Shown here piece by piece: positions 33,106 through 43,873 of a DNA stretch of 64,000 nt. The notes under the pieces were generated by a model. It saw only the letters and a list, made by a program, of their open reading frames with translations. It was not told where the DNA came from and did no database searches. Source of the stretch: Phytoseiulus persimilis (lineage: Eukaryota; Arthropoda; Arachnida; Mesostigmata; Phytoseiidae); assembly GCA_037576195.1 (NCBI GenBank), contig CM075102.1, positions 50,898,745-50,962,744 of the forward strand, read 5' to 3'. The translations under genes and the position numbers were made by a program. How positions within the stretch are numbered: the first letter of the stretch is position 1; every line of letters begins with the position of its first letter.

Positions 33106-34846
33106 TTTCAGGTTGTATTCGGTGCGCGGGAAGACAGAATCCTGCACAGTGCAGGCCCAAATCAGCAGCGAACTGACGTGGCCAAACAACCAAAACAGCA
33201 GCGGCCAGGGAGAGCACACTACGGCTGCTCTCGGACAGACACAAGCACCACCATCGACGGCGGCGGTTGGAGCAGACGCCTATTCCGCCGTCCGGGGAAG
33301 GGAGAAAACGCCAGAACTCTCAGTCTCAGAAATCTAGCCCCCTTTTCTCCTCAGGGTGGTAATTGCAGTCACCGTGTTTCTGAGGGAAGCATGTCTGCGC
33401 AGTCGCTGAGTGCCACTTGTGTTGCTGTGTTAGCGCTCCCTCTTTCTATGGATCGAAGTACCTGAATCAGAGAATACAATTTTTCAGGAGAACGGAGAAA
33501 CGTGGAAAACAGTAACCATTCTGCGATGAAGCGATATTGGATATGCAACTTCCTGGAATCAGGGTTCTTGAATTTTTCGAGGCAACGCCCCAATTATAAT
33601 GTAAACGACTGTGAGGACAATTAGACCTTGTAACATCACATGATCACCAATCGCGTAGCTCGCTATTTCAGCGCGCGCAGAACTCAAGATTTCCAAGGCT
33701 TCGAGCATCTCCCTCCTTTTGACCAGATCAGTCCTCGTGCCCCATCGCGGAAATCTAGGCGCTTCACTGAGACGCGTCTCATAGTTTGGGAACGTCCACT
33801 GCGGATCTTATTCGACCAGTATGTCTCATTCGGTCTTTTGCCCTGAGAACCGTCTCTCCATCTTCGACGAAAACTCCACATTGTTTCTTTGCCTGCGAAG
33901 CATCCCGGAGCGTTTTTTTTAATCAAATGAGCTCCCAGTCAAGCAAACGAATTCGCTGTTGGGTGTTTGATACTCCGTCGATTTCATGATGCCCCACATG
34001 GAGCGTTCACCGCAGTCATCGTGCCCATTTTAGCAGATTGTCTCCCCTGTACAACACTTCGATCATACTCTGAGAATCCGAATCAGTTACTCAATCTTTC
34101 TGTCCGCCTAGACGGAGCTACACGGTGCCGGAAGAATGGAATAGGACTTTGGGGTGGAATACTCTGTGACGATTTTCGCATATTTTCTCCTCTATTTCTG
34201 CAGAGGACCGCAGGGTTCCATGCGACCAAGTTCATGAAGTTCGGGATCCACGGCGCTCCAGCTTGAGAAGCTCCATGCTGGTACTCTCTGTCGCACAGGT
34301 CCTGCCTTTCGTTTGTCGTCCTTTCTACATGGATCCATGTAGTTGGTCACCATTATTGACTGATCACCCCTCTAAAACAATTGTTGAAATGGTCTTGGCC
34401 TCCTTCCCCCGGCCTGAGAACGACTCGGAGTACGCTTTTGATTCGGCGCAACCTGTCTGGATCACAAAAAGCACCGAAAACTCCTAAGCTCGCTTTATTC
34501 TTTCTCTTGGTGGAGCGCTCTCTTTCCCCCGCCAATCTATCGGGCTGTCGTTGGCTAAAGGCGATCAAATGGCCCATGAGGATGAGCTCTTGGCGAATCC
34601 TTTACCGAAAGATTCCTGTGCGCTGCTGCGAGGACAGAGCCGAATTCAACTGTGGGAATGATCGATTGAAATTCCGAGGACCATCGCTTCAGAGTACATT
34701 GTCATGAACACACTCCAAAGAAACGTTGATGTGTCGGTAGCAGAGAAGTCGGCTTGCTCTGTGTTCGGTATGTTCGGGAAGGCGCTCAAGATCGGCGCCG
34801 GGGAGGGGGGCCGATCCCTTCCAGTTGAGGGGGGAATTTATTCGCG

Positions 34847-36473
34847 ATGATGTTGGATCCTACGGAAGGATTCCGGAAAGAGAATGATCCGTTCATTCGC
34901 GATCCGCTTCGTACTCAGAGGAACCATTCAGTGCCACGAATCTTTTCAGTTGGGAACATACCGTACGACGCCACTGAGGAACAACTCAAAGCGATCTTCG
35001 AGGAAGTCGGGCCCGTGGTTAATTTCAGGTAGGACTCAATAGGGCTGCTGGGAGTATCTTGAATTCCTACTTGAATGAAGTCCAGTGAATCTCGAAGGAG
35101 GCGCAATTTTCTGAGATATAATCCTGCTCCTTACAGACTCGTTTACGATCGAGAAACTGGAAAACCGAAAGGTTATGGGTTTTGTGAGTTCAAAGATCAG
35201 GAAACAGCCATGTCTGCCATGAGGAATTTGAACTCCTTCGAAATCGGCGGTCGAGCTCTCCGCGTAGATCATGCAGCTTCCGAAAGAAACAAAGAAGAGT
35301 TGAAAGCTCTCTACGCACAATATGGCGGACCTCCCGCCGAACCCATGTATGGGGAAGAGACCGATCACAGTAAAACACCTGAGGCGATTTCCAAAGCAGT
35401 GGCATCTCTACCTCCCGAGCAGATGTTCCAATTGATGAAACAGATGAAGACCTGCATTCAGAACAATCCGAACGAAGCGAGAAATCTCCTGCTGCAGAAT
35501 CCCCAACTCGCATATGCCCTGCTCCAGGCTCAGGTCATCATGAAAATTGTTGATCCCCAAGTAGCTCTGAGCATCCTTCATCGGCAGAATCCAGTTCTAG
35601 CCAACATGCATGAAGCACCAGTTGCCGCCGTTCCGCCACCCACGGCCCCTCTGCAACCGCCTCCGTTGCAGCCTCCGATGCTCGCGCAGAGCATGCAACC
35701 AGCAATGCCGGCGAGTGTTTCCGATGGCTGATGAAGCATTCGATCGTCATCCTATCCGAGAAGCCAAGTGAAGTCATGCTCTGATTGCCTGAAATATTAT
35801 CATACTCTTCAGGCTATGCCCCTGGGCAACTTTGGAGGACCTCCGTCCAACATGGGAGATAGTGGATTCCGTGGAGGCCCACAAAGATTCGATCCAAGAG
35901 ACCGTGACATGCGAGGTGAAAGAGGACCGGAACGTGATCGGGATTTGCGGGGAATGCCGATGGATCAAGATCACAGAGTTCCTCCAGCCGGAAACGCTGG
36001 TGAGTTGTAATACTCTGCGTGCTTGGACGTGGGTGATATTTCATGTCGACATTTGGCGGTCTCATCGGCAGATCAGCATGATATCCGAGTTCCTTCATAT
36101 TCCAGGTTACAGAGGTAGCTATGATCCCAGGAACCGAGTCGACCCGCGTGGTGGCAACGTGTACGGAGAAAGCAACAGGGGAGGGTTTTCCGGAGGGCCA
36201 CCAGCGGCGTCCGGAAGACCCGTTCCCCCGCCGCCGGTTCTCCCAAACATGCCGATTTCTGGGGGTTCCAACGATCAAGAAAGAGCTCAGCTCATCATGC
36301 AGGTTGGTTCTGTGGGGAATCGTGCTAAATCCTATGCCTTTGAGTACAGGGAATTCATCTCATATATTTTGCAGGTGCTCTCTCTCAGTGAAACTCAGCT
36401 GGCCCAGCTACCGCAGGATCAAAGGGAGAGCATACTAGTGCTCAAGCGACAGATCCAGCAGCAAGGACGTTAG
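34847..36473 (+). CDS. CSTF2: Cleavage stimulation factor 64-kDa subunit (CstF-64)
   Basis: RNA-binding subunit of CstF that recognises the GU-rich element downstream of poly(A) sites. Exons 34847-35028, 35137-35716, 35813-35999, 36106-36302 and 36375-36473 keep phase and give 414 residues. The N-terminal RRM has RNP2 (IFSVGNI) and RNP1 (KGYGFCEF). The hinge follows ([20 protein letters not shown], then [20 protein letters not shown]). A proline- and then arginine/glycine-rich linker leads to the small C-terminal Pcf11-binding domain ([24 protein letters not shown]). Human CstF-64 is 577 residues; the linker is shorter here and lacks the MEARA repeats. The donor of exon 2 (AGT|gtttcc) is weak but is the one that keeps frame. 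A second ATG directly follows the first. Confidence 0.93.
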
Positions 36474-36479
36474 ATAGTC

Positions 36480-38950
36480 TTATTGCTACCACGATGGGAC
36501 CCCAAAGTCTTTCTTGGCAACTTACTGCGACGTCGAATCATGTGGGAAGGAGCAGAGGAAACTACGTTCATCTATTTTGAGTCAGAGTCAGCTCGAACGA
36601 GTATTCTGCAAGGAAATTTCCGCAGCTCGAGCCACCGTAAAAGAGAATTTGATCGACTTCACACAACCTGAAAGTTTTTCATTCTTTCCTCGGTGGTCAA
36701 TCCTACAGTCACGTTGAACAGAAAAGTACCCGGGAATTCCAATATGCATGTGGTGAATACGATCCTGCGACCCCCATTCAATCAGGGACATCCGATAGCT
36801 TCAGAGAAATTCGATATTAAGTTGACCTATTCTCGGCGAATTCGGAAAATCCAGGAGGGGATGAATCGGGCGCGAATCGCGTTCGGAAGAGAGCGTCTGC
36901 GGCAGGGAGGAGTTTAAATGCGGAGTGATCTGCTGATGACTCGCATCTTGAGGCTCCTTGGCGTTCCGAACACTTTGGCCGTGGGAAAGTTCAGACCACA
37001 TATCGCTGCATGAAATTCGATATCGCGGTATACAGGTTTTCCTTGCTCCACAGATTCTCCCTCGACAAGATTCCAACGCCAAAGTTCTAATTCGTCGATG
37101 ATTGGCGGGGCTCTACTTGATTTTTCCGTTCCAACCATCCGTCGGCAGCTCATGAGGGTGATTCTCTATAGCACCACGGCGATATGAATTCAGAGGAGGA
37201 TGGTCGTTATCATCAGTGCACCCGTGGAGGGAAAACTTCGGGGATTTCAAGACGGACTTTCATGTAAAGTGGGGTTAACACGGGCTCTGTATCTGATCCG
37301 TTAGTCAGGCTCGTTGCAACGGGAGCGAACTCACACCTAGCGTATCGTCAGCGGCTTGCGAATACAATACATGTATCGGGCACAAAAATCCTTACCCTTG
37401 GTCACCCTCGAACAACCCGGCCCTCGAGTACAGGGCTATTAGCTGGTTCACACCACTATTCGAATCAAACACAAGTGCTTAAAGAGAAAAGAGGGGAAGG
37501 AGGTCGATCATAGTTTTTATTGTTCCTCGTAACGTTTAACGATAAACGATTCCCGTGTGAGGGAAACCGCTGAATGGCGGAACGCTGAACAAATCTCAAA
37601 GGCGAGCTCTGAGCTTCCCTGACTTTAACCTGCACCGGGGAGTGACTTCTCCACTTAAGCTCCGCTCTGCCTCTGAGAACTCGATTGTAAAATACGAAAT
37701 CCAATCAAAAGTAGGAAGCCGGCTCAAGATCGATAATCGGGGCGATGGGTGAACGTATTGCGAGTCTCGACTGTTATGGGAAACCAAACGCATGAACCAG
37801 GCAATCAGTCAACGAATAAATACCGGAGGTCCACTCGTCAGGCCGTGGGAAGGGTTACGAATTTCCGCAAACCAAGGCTTCAGCCGATCGCGGCTATCTC
37901 TGCGCTTCGTCCTAATTTCTCGCCACGCGGATACTATAAACACGGATGATTCTCGTGCCTTGAGGAGCATCGCAACCGTGCCCTCCTCTTTCAAACGAGC
38001 CATTCTGAAACTCCATGATATCAAAACTACGCTCAGCTATCCCGGCAGGATCTTCACATGTCTCCTTGATGATCCTATATTTTCCGAGTCTCTTTATTTG
38101 CAGCCGCGTTCCTTCCTCCTGGGATGGGATGGGGTGAGACGAAAGATGTTTGCGACGCTGGATCGCCCCCAATGAGGAATGAAGCACGAAGCGACCGAGT
38201 CTCAGCTCCGCCGAGAACACTTGCGGAGAGTTCAGATCGAAATCTTTGCTGAAATGAATGAGCCTGTCCATGAGATGGAAATTGCGGTACCACGGTCATC
38301 ATTGATGACTGGCGGATTTTAGAGAAGGCTAAATTCAATCGGAATCCTCGTCTCGGGAAGGCCCGTGTCTCGAACTCCGCACGTTATTGGCTTCTTTCAA
38401 AGCAGAACTGACTTCGGACTCGATTCAAACAGCGAGCCGGCAAAAGAAATCGTCTGAATTCCTTGTGCCGTTTCATCTACTATCCCCGATAATCTACATA
38501 TTCTCGCGAAGCAGCCGCTTGCCCCTACTGTTCACGACTGGTATCTCTCATGGAAACTCAACGGGGCCTGCCGCCTGCCACGCCAAGGCCAGCCAGAGAC
38601 AATTCTGGTGTTGAAGCGACTATGCCGAGAGGAAAAACAAAGGAGATGGGAGCCGGCTCGCTCACGGCTCAGAGTCGGGATCAGGGCGCAGCTGAGGGGC
38701 AGGGGTGGCAACACGCTGATTTTGGCAATCGCCTGAAGCACTGATGAGACGATGCAGGTGGTGTGGGACTTGCAATCTCAACAAAAACCGGGTTCCTCTC
38801 GTCCCTTTTCGACTCGGGATCCTGCCGACACAATCATTTCGTAGTCCCACGAGGGGCGCCCGTACATTTAGCCCTTCGTCATTCCTGGAGACCGACTTGG
38901 CAAGACCTTGGAGAACATCCAGGGAGGATCGGTCACTGGAACCTGTTGCC
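36480..38950. other. CstF-64 3' flank, no gene recognised
   Basis: No assignable exon lies between the CstF-64 stop and the hAT element at 38957. Open frames are short and unlike any family. The 38744-39553 plus frame runs across the hAT element and is not a gene. Confidence 0.45.
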
Positions 38951-38956
38951 TCTGCC

Positions 38957-39204
38957 CAGTGGCGTATCCCGGAATCGTGGATTTGGGGGGCGGAGTCTCC
39001 ATTGTACGAGGTCGGACCCCGTCAGGTATTCATCCTGATGATTCGAGAGTGTCTATTGAGGGCGAGCAAAGCGGAAGGAGATTACAAATTAGAAGCTCGG
39101 TCGCCACTGAGGGGTGACAGCCTCGGATTCGGAGTCCGAAAGTCCGACGGAAAATTCATGGGAGGGGCGACCGCCCGATCGCCCCCTCCCTGTATACGCC
39201 ACTG
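38957..39204. mobile_element. Non-autonomous hAT element (248 bp)
   Basis: The ends are CAGTGGCGTAT and its inverse complement ATACGCCACTG. The element is flanked by a perfect 8-bp direct repeat, CCTCTGCC (38949-38956 and 39205-39212). Terminal repeats starting CAGTGG and an 8-bp target duplication define the hAT superfamily. The interior has G- and C-runs and no transposase, so it was mobilised in trans. The intact duplication suggests a fairly recent insertion. Confidence 0.88.
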
Positions 39205-39722
39205 CCTCTGCCACATCTGCGGGGTCGAAGTCCTCATCCATGAAATGCGAACGCCGTTTACCCGCCTGAAAAACCCAACGCAGCAACCGAGGTCGGTTCA
39301 GTACTGCTTCCAGAGCTCCGTTGCTATCCAGTTGAGCCCAGCTGAACCCCGCCCCTATCCCAGAGCTCCGGAGTTTCCCAATGGCACACAGCAGTATCCA
39401 CCTCCGCGTCCACTATCTAGTCAGGCATCGCTCGGACACGTTTGGCTCAGATATCAGGCACAGGTTCATAGCCTGTGCCCGAATCATGTCGTAGGGCGAC
39501 ACTACGTCATTCCGACGATTCTCAACAAAGGAGAAGAAATCTTCAGCTCGTAGAGAGCTAGAGACTCGATTCCAGCGGAGCCAACAGTCGTTGCAAATGG
39601 GACTCGAAAAGAGAAACGACAAAGCTTTCTATGTACACCTCGGATTTGCTGTTTATTTGCTCTACCGCTATTTGTTGCATGTTACATTTCAACATGCACT
39701 GGATTCGCCTTGTACAGAGAAT

Positions 39723-42273
39723 CTATTTAGATGATGGCGGTTCATATTTCTGGAGTATCTCGACTATCTGATCCAATCCTTCCTTAAGGCATCGTGCCAA
39801 CTCCTCGCCATTTGTGTGCGATCTATAGGATGAAATCAGCACCCCGAAGTTCTTCTGCGGCATTCCATACCCGAGTCCGAAACCATCTTCGATGACGGGG
39901 GCGAAACCTCCAGCGATGAAGGCTTCGCCGTGGAGCGTAGATGTCGACAGTGTGAACTTATTATTCTTTCGGAAGACAGGATCCTCGTAAACGGCATGAG
40001 GAACTTGATTGTTTTGCAGAGCAATATATCTCAGAGCGAACATATGCCTATCAAAACCTTGTCCAAGAGCAGCTTCTTTCGTCAGCTGATTGTGAGTTTT
40101 CGATGCTTCATCAATTAATTTCCTAACCTCTCGAGGACTCGCTCTTTGAGAACAAATAGCCTCGATTGCAGATTTGGTCTGCAATGTTGCTGGACGAACC
40201 GTTTCTGTTCGGCCGTGGCGGAAAGCTGATGTCGAGCAGGACTCGTATGTGACTGGAATAAACCCCTGATGCTTGTAGAACCCGAGTTGGAAGCTCAGTT
40301 GGAAGATCGCGTCGGGAGAAAGTTGCTGCTTCTTAACGAACTCCTTCGTGACTCCCTCGTGTTCAACAGCCGAAAGACTTAGACTTCTGCGCTTCCCGTC
40401 GTAGGCTGATGTAGCTTTTCTGACCGCCTCTTCGAGGGCACCATCAATCCTAAAATCTGTAGAAGACGTCCAATCATGGAAATTGAGAGAGGGCATCCAT
40501 TTTGATGGCGTTCATCCCGACTGTAATATATGGACTCAATAGGGTCTTTCGTCTGCCTCCCTGATAGATTACCAAGCTTCCTAACGGTGACGAGATCGGC
40601 CTTGACTCCGTCTCCAGGACAGCAATGGTGATTCTCAGTGGAATCTTTGTATATCTCGTTGAAATACCGTAGAACGGCGACTCCGTCACCCCAAGAGTGT
40701 TCGAAGTTCACGCAAGCGTTTCCGCACTTGGTCACGATTAACTGAAAACAACACGTTAGTACTCAGGGACTCGGAGGCCGCGAGCCCCTCAATAGCTTGG
40801 TTCGCCAGCACTCACCGAGAAACTCTTATCAAACCAACGGTTGTGAGCGGGACCATGTAGGAAGTGATGCGCAAGATCGATTCGATTGTCGCCGGCAACA
40901 TCGAATGTCTCTTCGTCGAGAACCAACAGCATGACGGCTCCGTCAACATCGCGGAAACTTGAGGCGTTACCGTTCTCAGATGCAGCTTTCCTCACACGAG
41001 CCCACTCGTCGCGATCCATCGTTGTCAGGGAGCCCAGCGGTGTTTTCGCATCACCATCCTTGCTGTTCATGATAGCCGCCAAGTTTGCGAAGACCGCTTG
41101 CGGGGAAATTATCTCACCTACAGGGAGGAGGGGAATCTCTGATTCGGTGAGATTCAGTCGACGTGAGAGGACTTCCGGTATCCCAAGACGTAGATGATGC
41201 CGGGAACTTCACTTGCCGTTCTCATCGGCAACATCAAACTTGTAGAAATTTCCTCCGCGCAGTACGACCATGTGTCTAGCGTTGGGGTCGTAATGGAGAG
41301 AGTCTTTATTTTCCTGAGGCACTCTCGAGGAATTGAAGAGATTCTTGAACTGCGACATATCCAACGGATAGGCTTTGAAAGCGAAAGAGCCGTACCACGA
41401 GATCGACTCAGGCAGTAATCTGTCAAAGTTTTTTTTTCCGAATTTAAGGCAGGACTCCGAGTCTGGACTTTCACATGGGAGACTTTCACGAAATTTACTT
41501 GTGATTTACCTCATAACATCTCTGTAAAAAGCGGAATCACTCTTAGCAGGGTTCAGATGATAAACCATCGGTTCAAGAACATTTGCGTTGAGTGATTTCC
41601 GGAATCTCAGTGATGAGACCACGAGGTTGGCAGCACGCACCAGCTGGTCGTTGTATTTTTCGTCGGGGTCACGTCTCCACGCCAGGAAAGGATTGTAGTT
41701 CAAGACAACTGGAAGTCTCGATGACAGATACATATCAAACCAGGGGCCACAAATATAAGAAGTACTTCTGTTTTTTCTGTCAGTCTCAACGAGAATTTCA
41801 TGAAGCACTTTGCCTTGTCCGGCACCAAAATCTCTGACAAGGGCGGTGGTTTCGTCCAGCTCGGCGGTCGACACAACGGGTTGCAGTGATCGGAGATACC
41901 GGCTGCAGGTTTTCTCTAACGATGGTATCGGAAGTCTCGGTAGCGATTTTTGGAAGTGTAATGTTGGGACCTTGCTCTGTTGAAGGTATTGATACTCTGC
42001 TCCGGTCCATTTTGAACTGCAAGGCAAGAGAGATAGACAGGGTATCGAGAGAGTAGCATACTTCGATTACCGAACAATGGGCTCCGTTTCCACCCGAATT
42101 CGCACTTCACTTTCTTCCTCCAAACTCAACATCGCATCTAGTGTTCATCGTCATCCACAATATCTGAAACTGCTTCAGTATGTCTTTGTAATCGGATCTC
42201 ACTTGTTTCTCGTCAATGCAGCGGCTAGCGGTAGTGCTCTCGCGCCAGGTATTCGGTTGAGACGGAGAGCCAT
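39723..42273 (-). CDS. CPT2: Carnitine O-palmitoyltransferase 2, mitochondrial
   Basis: Inner-membrane enzyme that converts acylcarnitine to acyl-CoA for beta-oxidation. Six exons: 42273-42203, 42016-41510, 41419-41217, 41117-40816, 40741-40573 and 40456-39723. Phases agree throughout, giving 661 residues (human 658). Exon 1 encodes a short basic, alanine/leucine-rich presequence (MALRLNRIPGARALPLAAAL). Landmarks are LPRLPIPSLEKT, SYICGPWFDMYLSSR, HLNPAKSD, the catalytic histidine in NFEHSWGDGVAVLR, KKQQLSPDA, YESCSTSAFRHGRTETVRP, QGFDRHMFALR and GGFAPVIEDGFGLGY. The intron after exon 3 begins with gcaagt, not GT; the GC donor is required to keep the frame and restores DENGEIISPQ. LYRM4 lies divergently 1 kb away. 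Confidence 0.96.
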
Positions 42274-43320
42274 ACCACACTATCGGCGTTGAGAAATGTG
42301 TGAGGTCAGTTGACCTGAAGAGAGCAAAATTCTGGTTGCCACAGAATGAGGGACGTCACTCTGATGGAAGTTCGTTGAACAGCCTATTGAGTCGGAAACC
42401 TGACAATACAAACGGAGTAGAGATACCATCTGTGGGGAGGATTAATACTCTCGAGAGATGTCTCTGACTGGCGAGCACAGCGCCACTCCAATCGAGCTCC
42501 GAGAACATCGTAAATCACTTGAGCGTAATTTACCTTGGGAGAAACGAGTGAATTCTCTTAAACTTGCAGCACACCACCAGACGACGGGGTCGGGGTACAC
42601 CGAAAGCCACACAAAGATGTTCTATAAATAATACGTGCTGGAGGAGAGATACTGATACTTGTGGTGCTGAATAGAGAATATTCGTGAGGTTACAGATACC
42701 CCCGCAGATATAAATACCGAGATTCCGAAGGTTATGAAGTTGTGGAATGCAGTGTCGAAGTTTGCCGCCTTTCGCTGCGCCGAGAACAGATCACTTAGTC
42801 TCGGAGCGGCAGTGAAGCTTCTATGGCGCGATCAGCTGTGAGTGGCTCGGCTTTCACAACGAGAACTATCAGGGTCCTGCCTATTGCTAAACTATTGGAC
42901 GACGGAACTGGCGGATCTTTTGAAAGTTCTCCTACGTCGTCCCCTATGCTCGTCCATCTCCGGTGAGGGACGAGGACAATAAGCTCTACTTTGGTCGGCT
43001 CTCGCCCCTAGTCGGGTGAGTTCCGAATTATTTGGTTTCCATTTCGATAAACACTAGATGCGCGTAACAGCGCGGTTCCCGAAGTTCGGATCGATCGTGT
43101 GAGATGCGGAGGCTTGTCTATAGGAGGGATGGATCAACGCATCTTCAGTGAATAAGCTCCCGTGAGGAACGTGGCGAAACCCACGTTGAACATCACCAAC
43201 ATTCATCCAGAGGGCCCCGATTTTCAAGCGGGAAACGCAATTTATTCCGTGCGCGCTTTGGAGCGGAAACGGGCAGAAAACCTTAAACAGTCGTACATCT
43301 CATTTCCCAGGTAAACAGAC
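42274..43320. promoter_or_regulatory. Divergent intergenic region, CPT2 / LYRM4
   Basis: 1.05 kb between two divergent start codons, both for mitochondrial proteins. I saw no open frame of note. It should contain both promoters. No specific element could be identified by eye. Confidence 0.35.
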
Positions 43321-43578
43321 ATGTCACACCGGCCACAGATTCTCCAGCTCTACAAGCAGATGCTACGCGAGGCAGCGAAATGGCCAAATTACAGCTACAG
43401 AACCTATGCGCAGCGTAAAATCAAGTGCGTTTTCAGGGAAAACAAGACTATGGAACCGAACCGGATAGGGGAGGCCATGCAGGTGGCGGAGGAAAATTTG
43501 GCTCTGATACAACGACAAGTAGTGGTCGGTATCATGTACAGAGCGAATGAGCTCGTGATTGAGAAAAGTAAACGTTAG
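43321..43578 (+). CDS. LYRM4: LYR motif-containing protein 4 (ISD11)
   Basis: Small mitochondrial matrix protein that stabilises the cysteine desulfurase NFS1 and binds acyl-ACP during iron-sulfur cluster assembly. It is a single uninterrupted 85-residue ORF (human 91). The LYR-type motif appears as LYKQMLREA near residue 10, followed by the conserved YRTYAQRKIKCVFRENK and a C-terminal IQRQVVVGIMYRANELVIE helix. The start is the only Met before the LYR helix. The gene is intronless, unlike most neighbours. Confidence 0.95.
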   Translation: MSHRPQILQLYKQMLREAAKWPNYSYRTYAQRKIKCVFRENKTMEPNRIGEAMQVAEENLALIQRQVVVGIMYRANELVIEKSKR

Positions 43579-43873
43579 GGAGGCCGTGTTGTGATATCAT
43601 CCACAATTCCTGCTATGAGATATGAGATAAAGAGAGCTTCTGAACAGACAACCGATCATGGTGCGAAAATTCTGATTCCAAACATCCTGATCCACTTTGC
43701 CAGGATTTGAGCGACTTCAGTTATCATAGGGAAATACTCGTCCGAGCAGCACGAAGCAATGGATAGCTGTATCCTGTGAGTAACGAGTCAGTTGGAAGAA
43801 TGTGACAGGTCTACATACGAGATCGCACGAATCAATCACTAGCTTCCGAGCTCTGGTTCGTTCCCGTTTATTT

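Noticed and set aside
38744..39553. Plus-strand 269-codon frame
   Set aside because: It runs straight through the hAT element and its duplications; the translation has no family and depends on the insertion.
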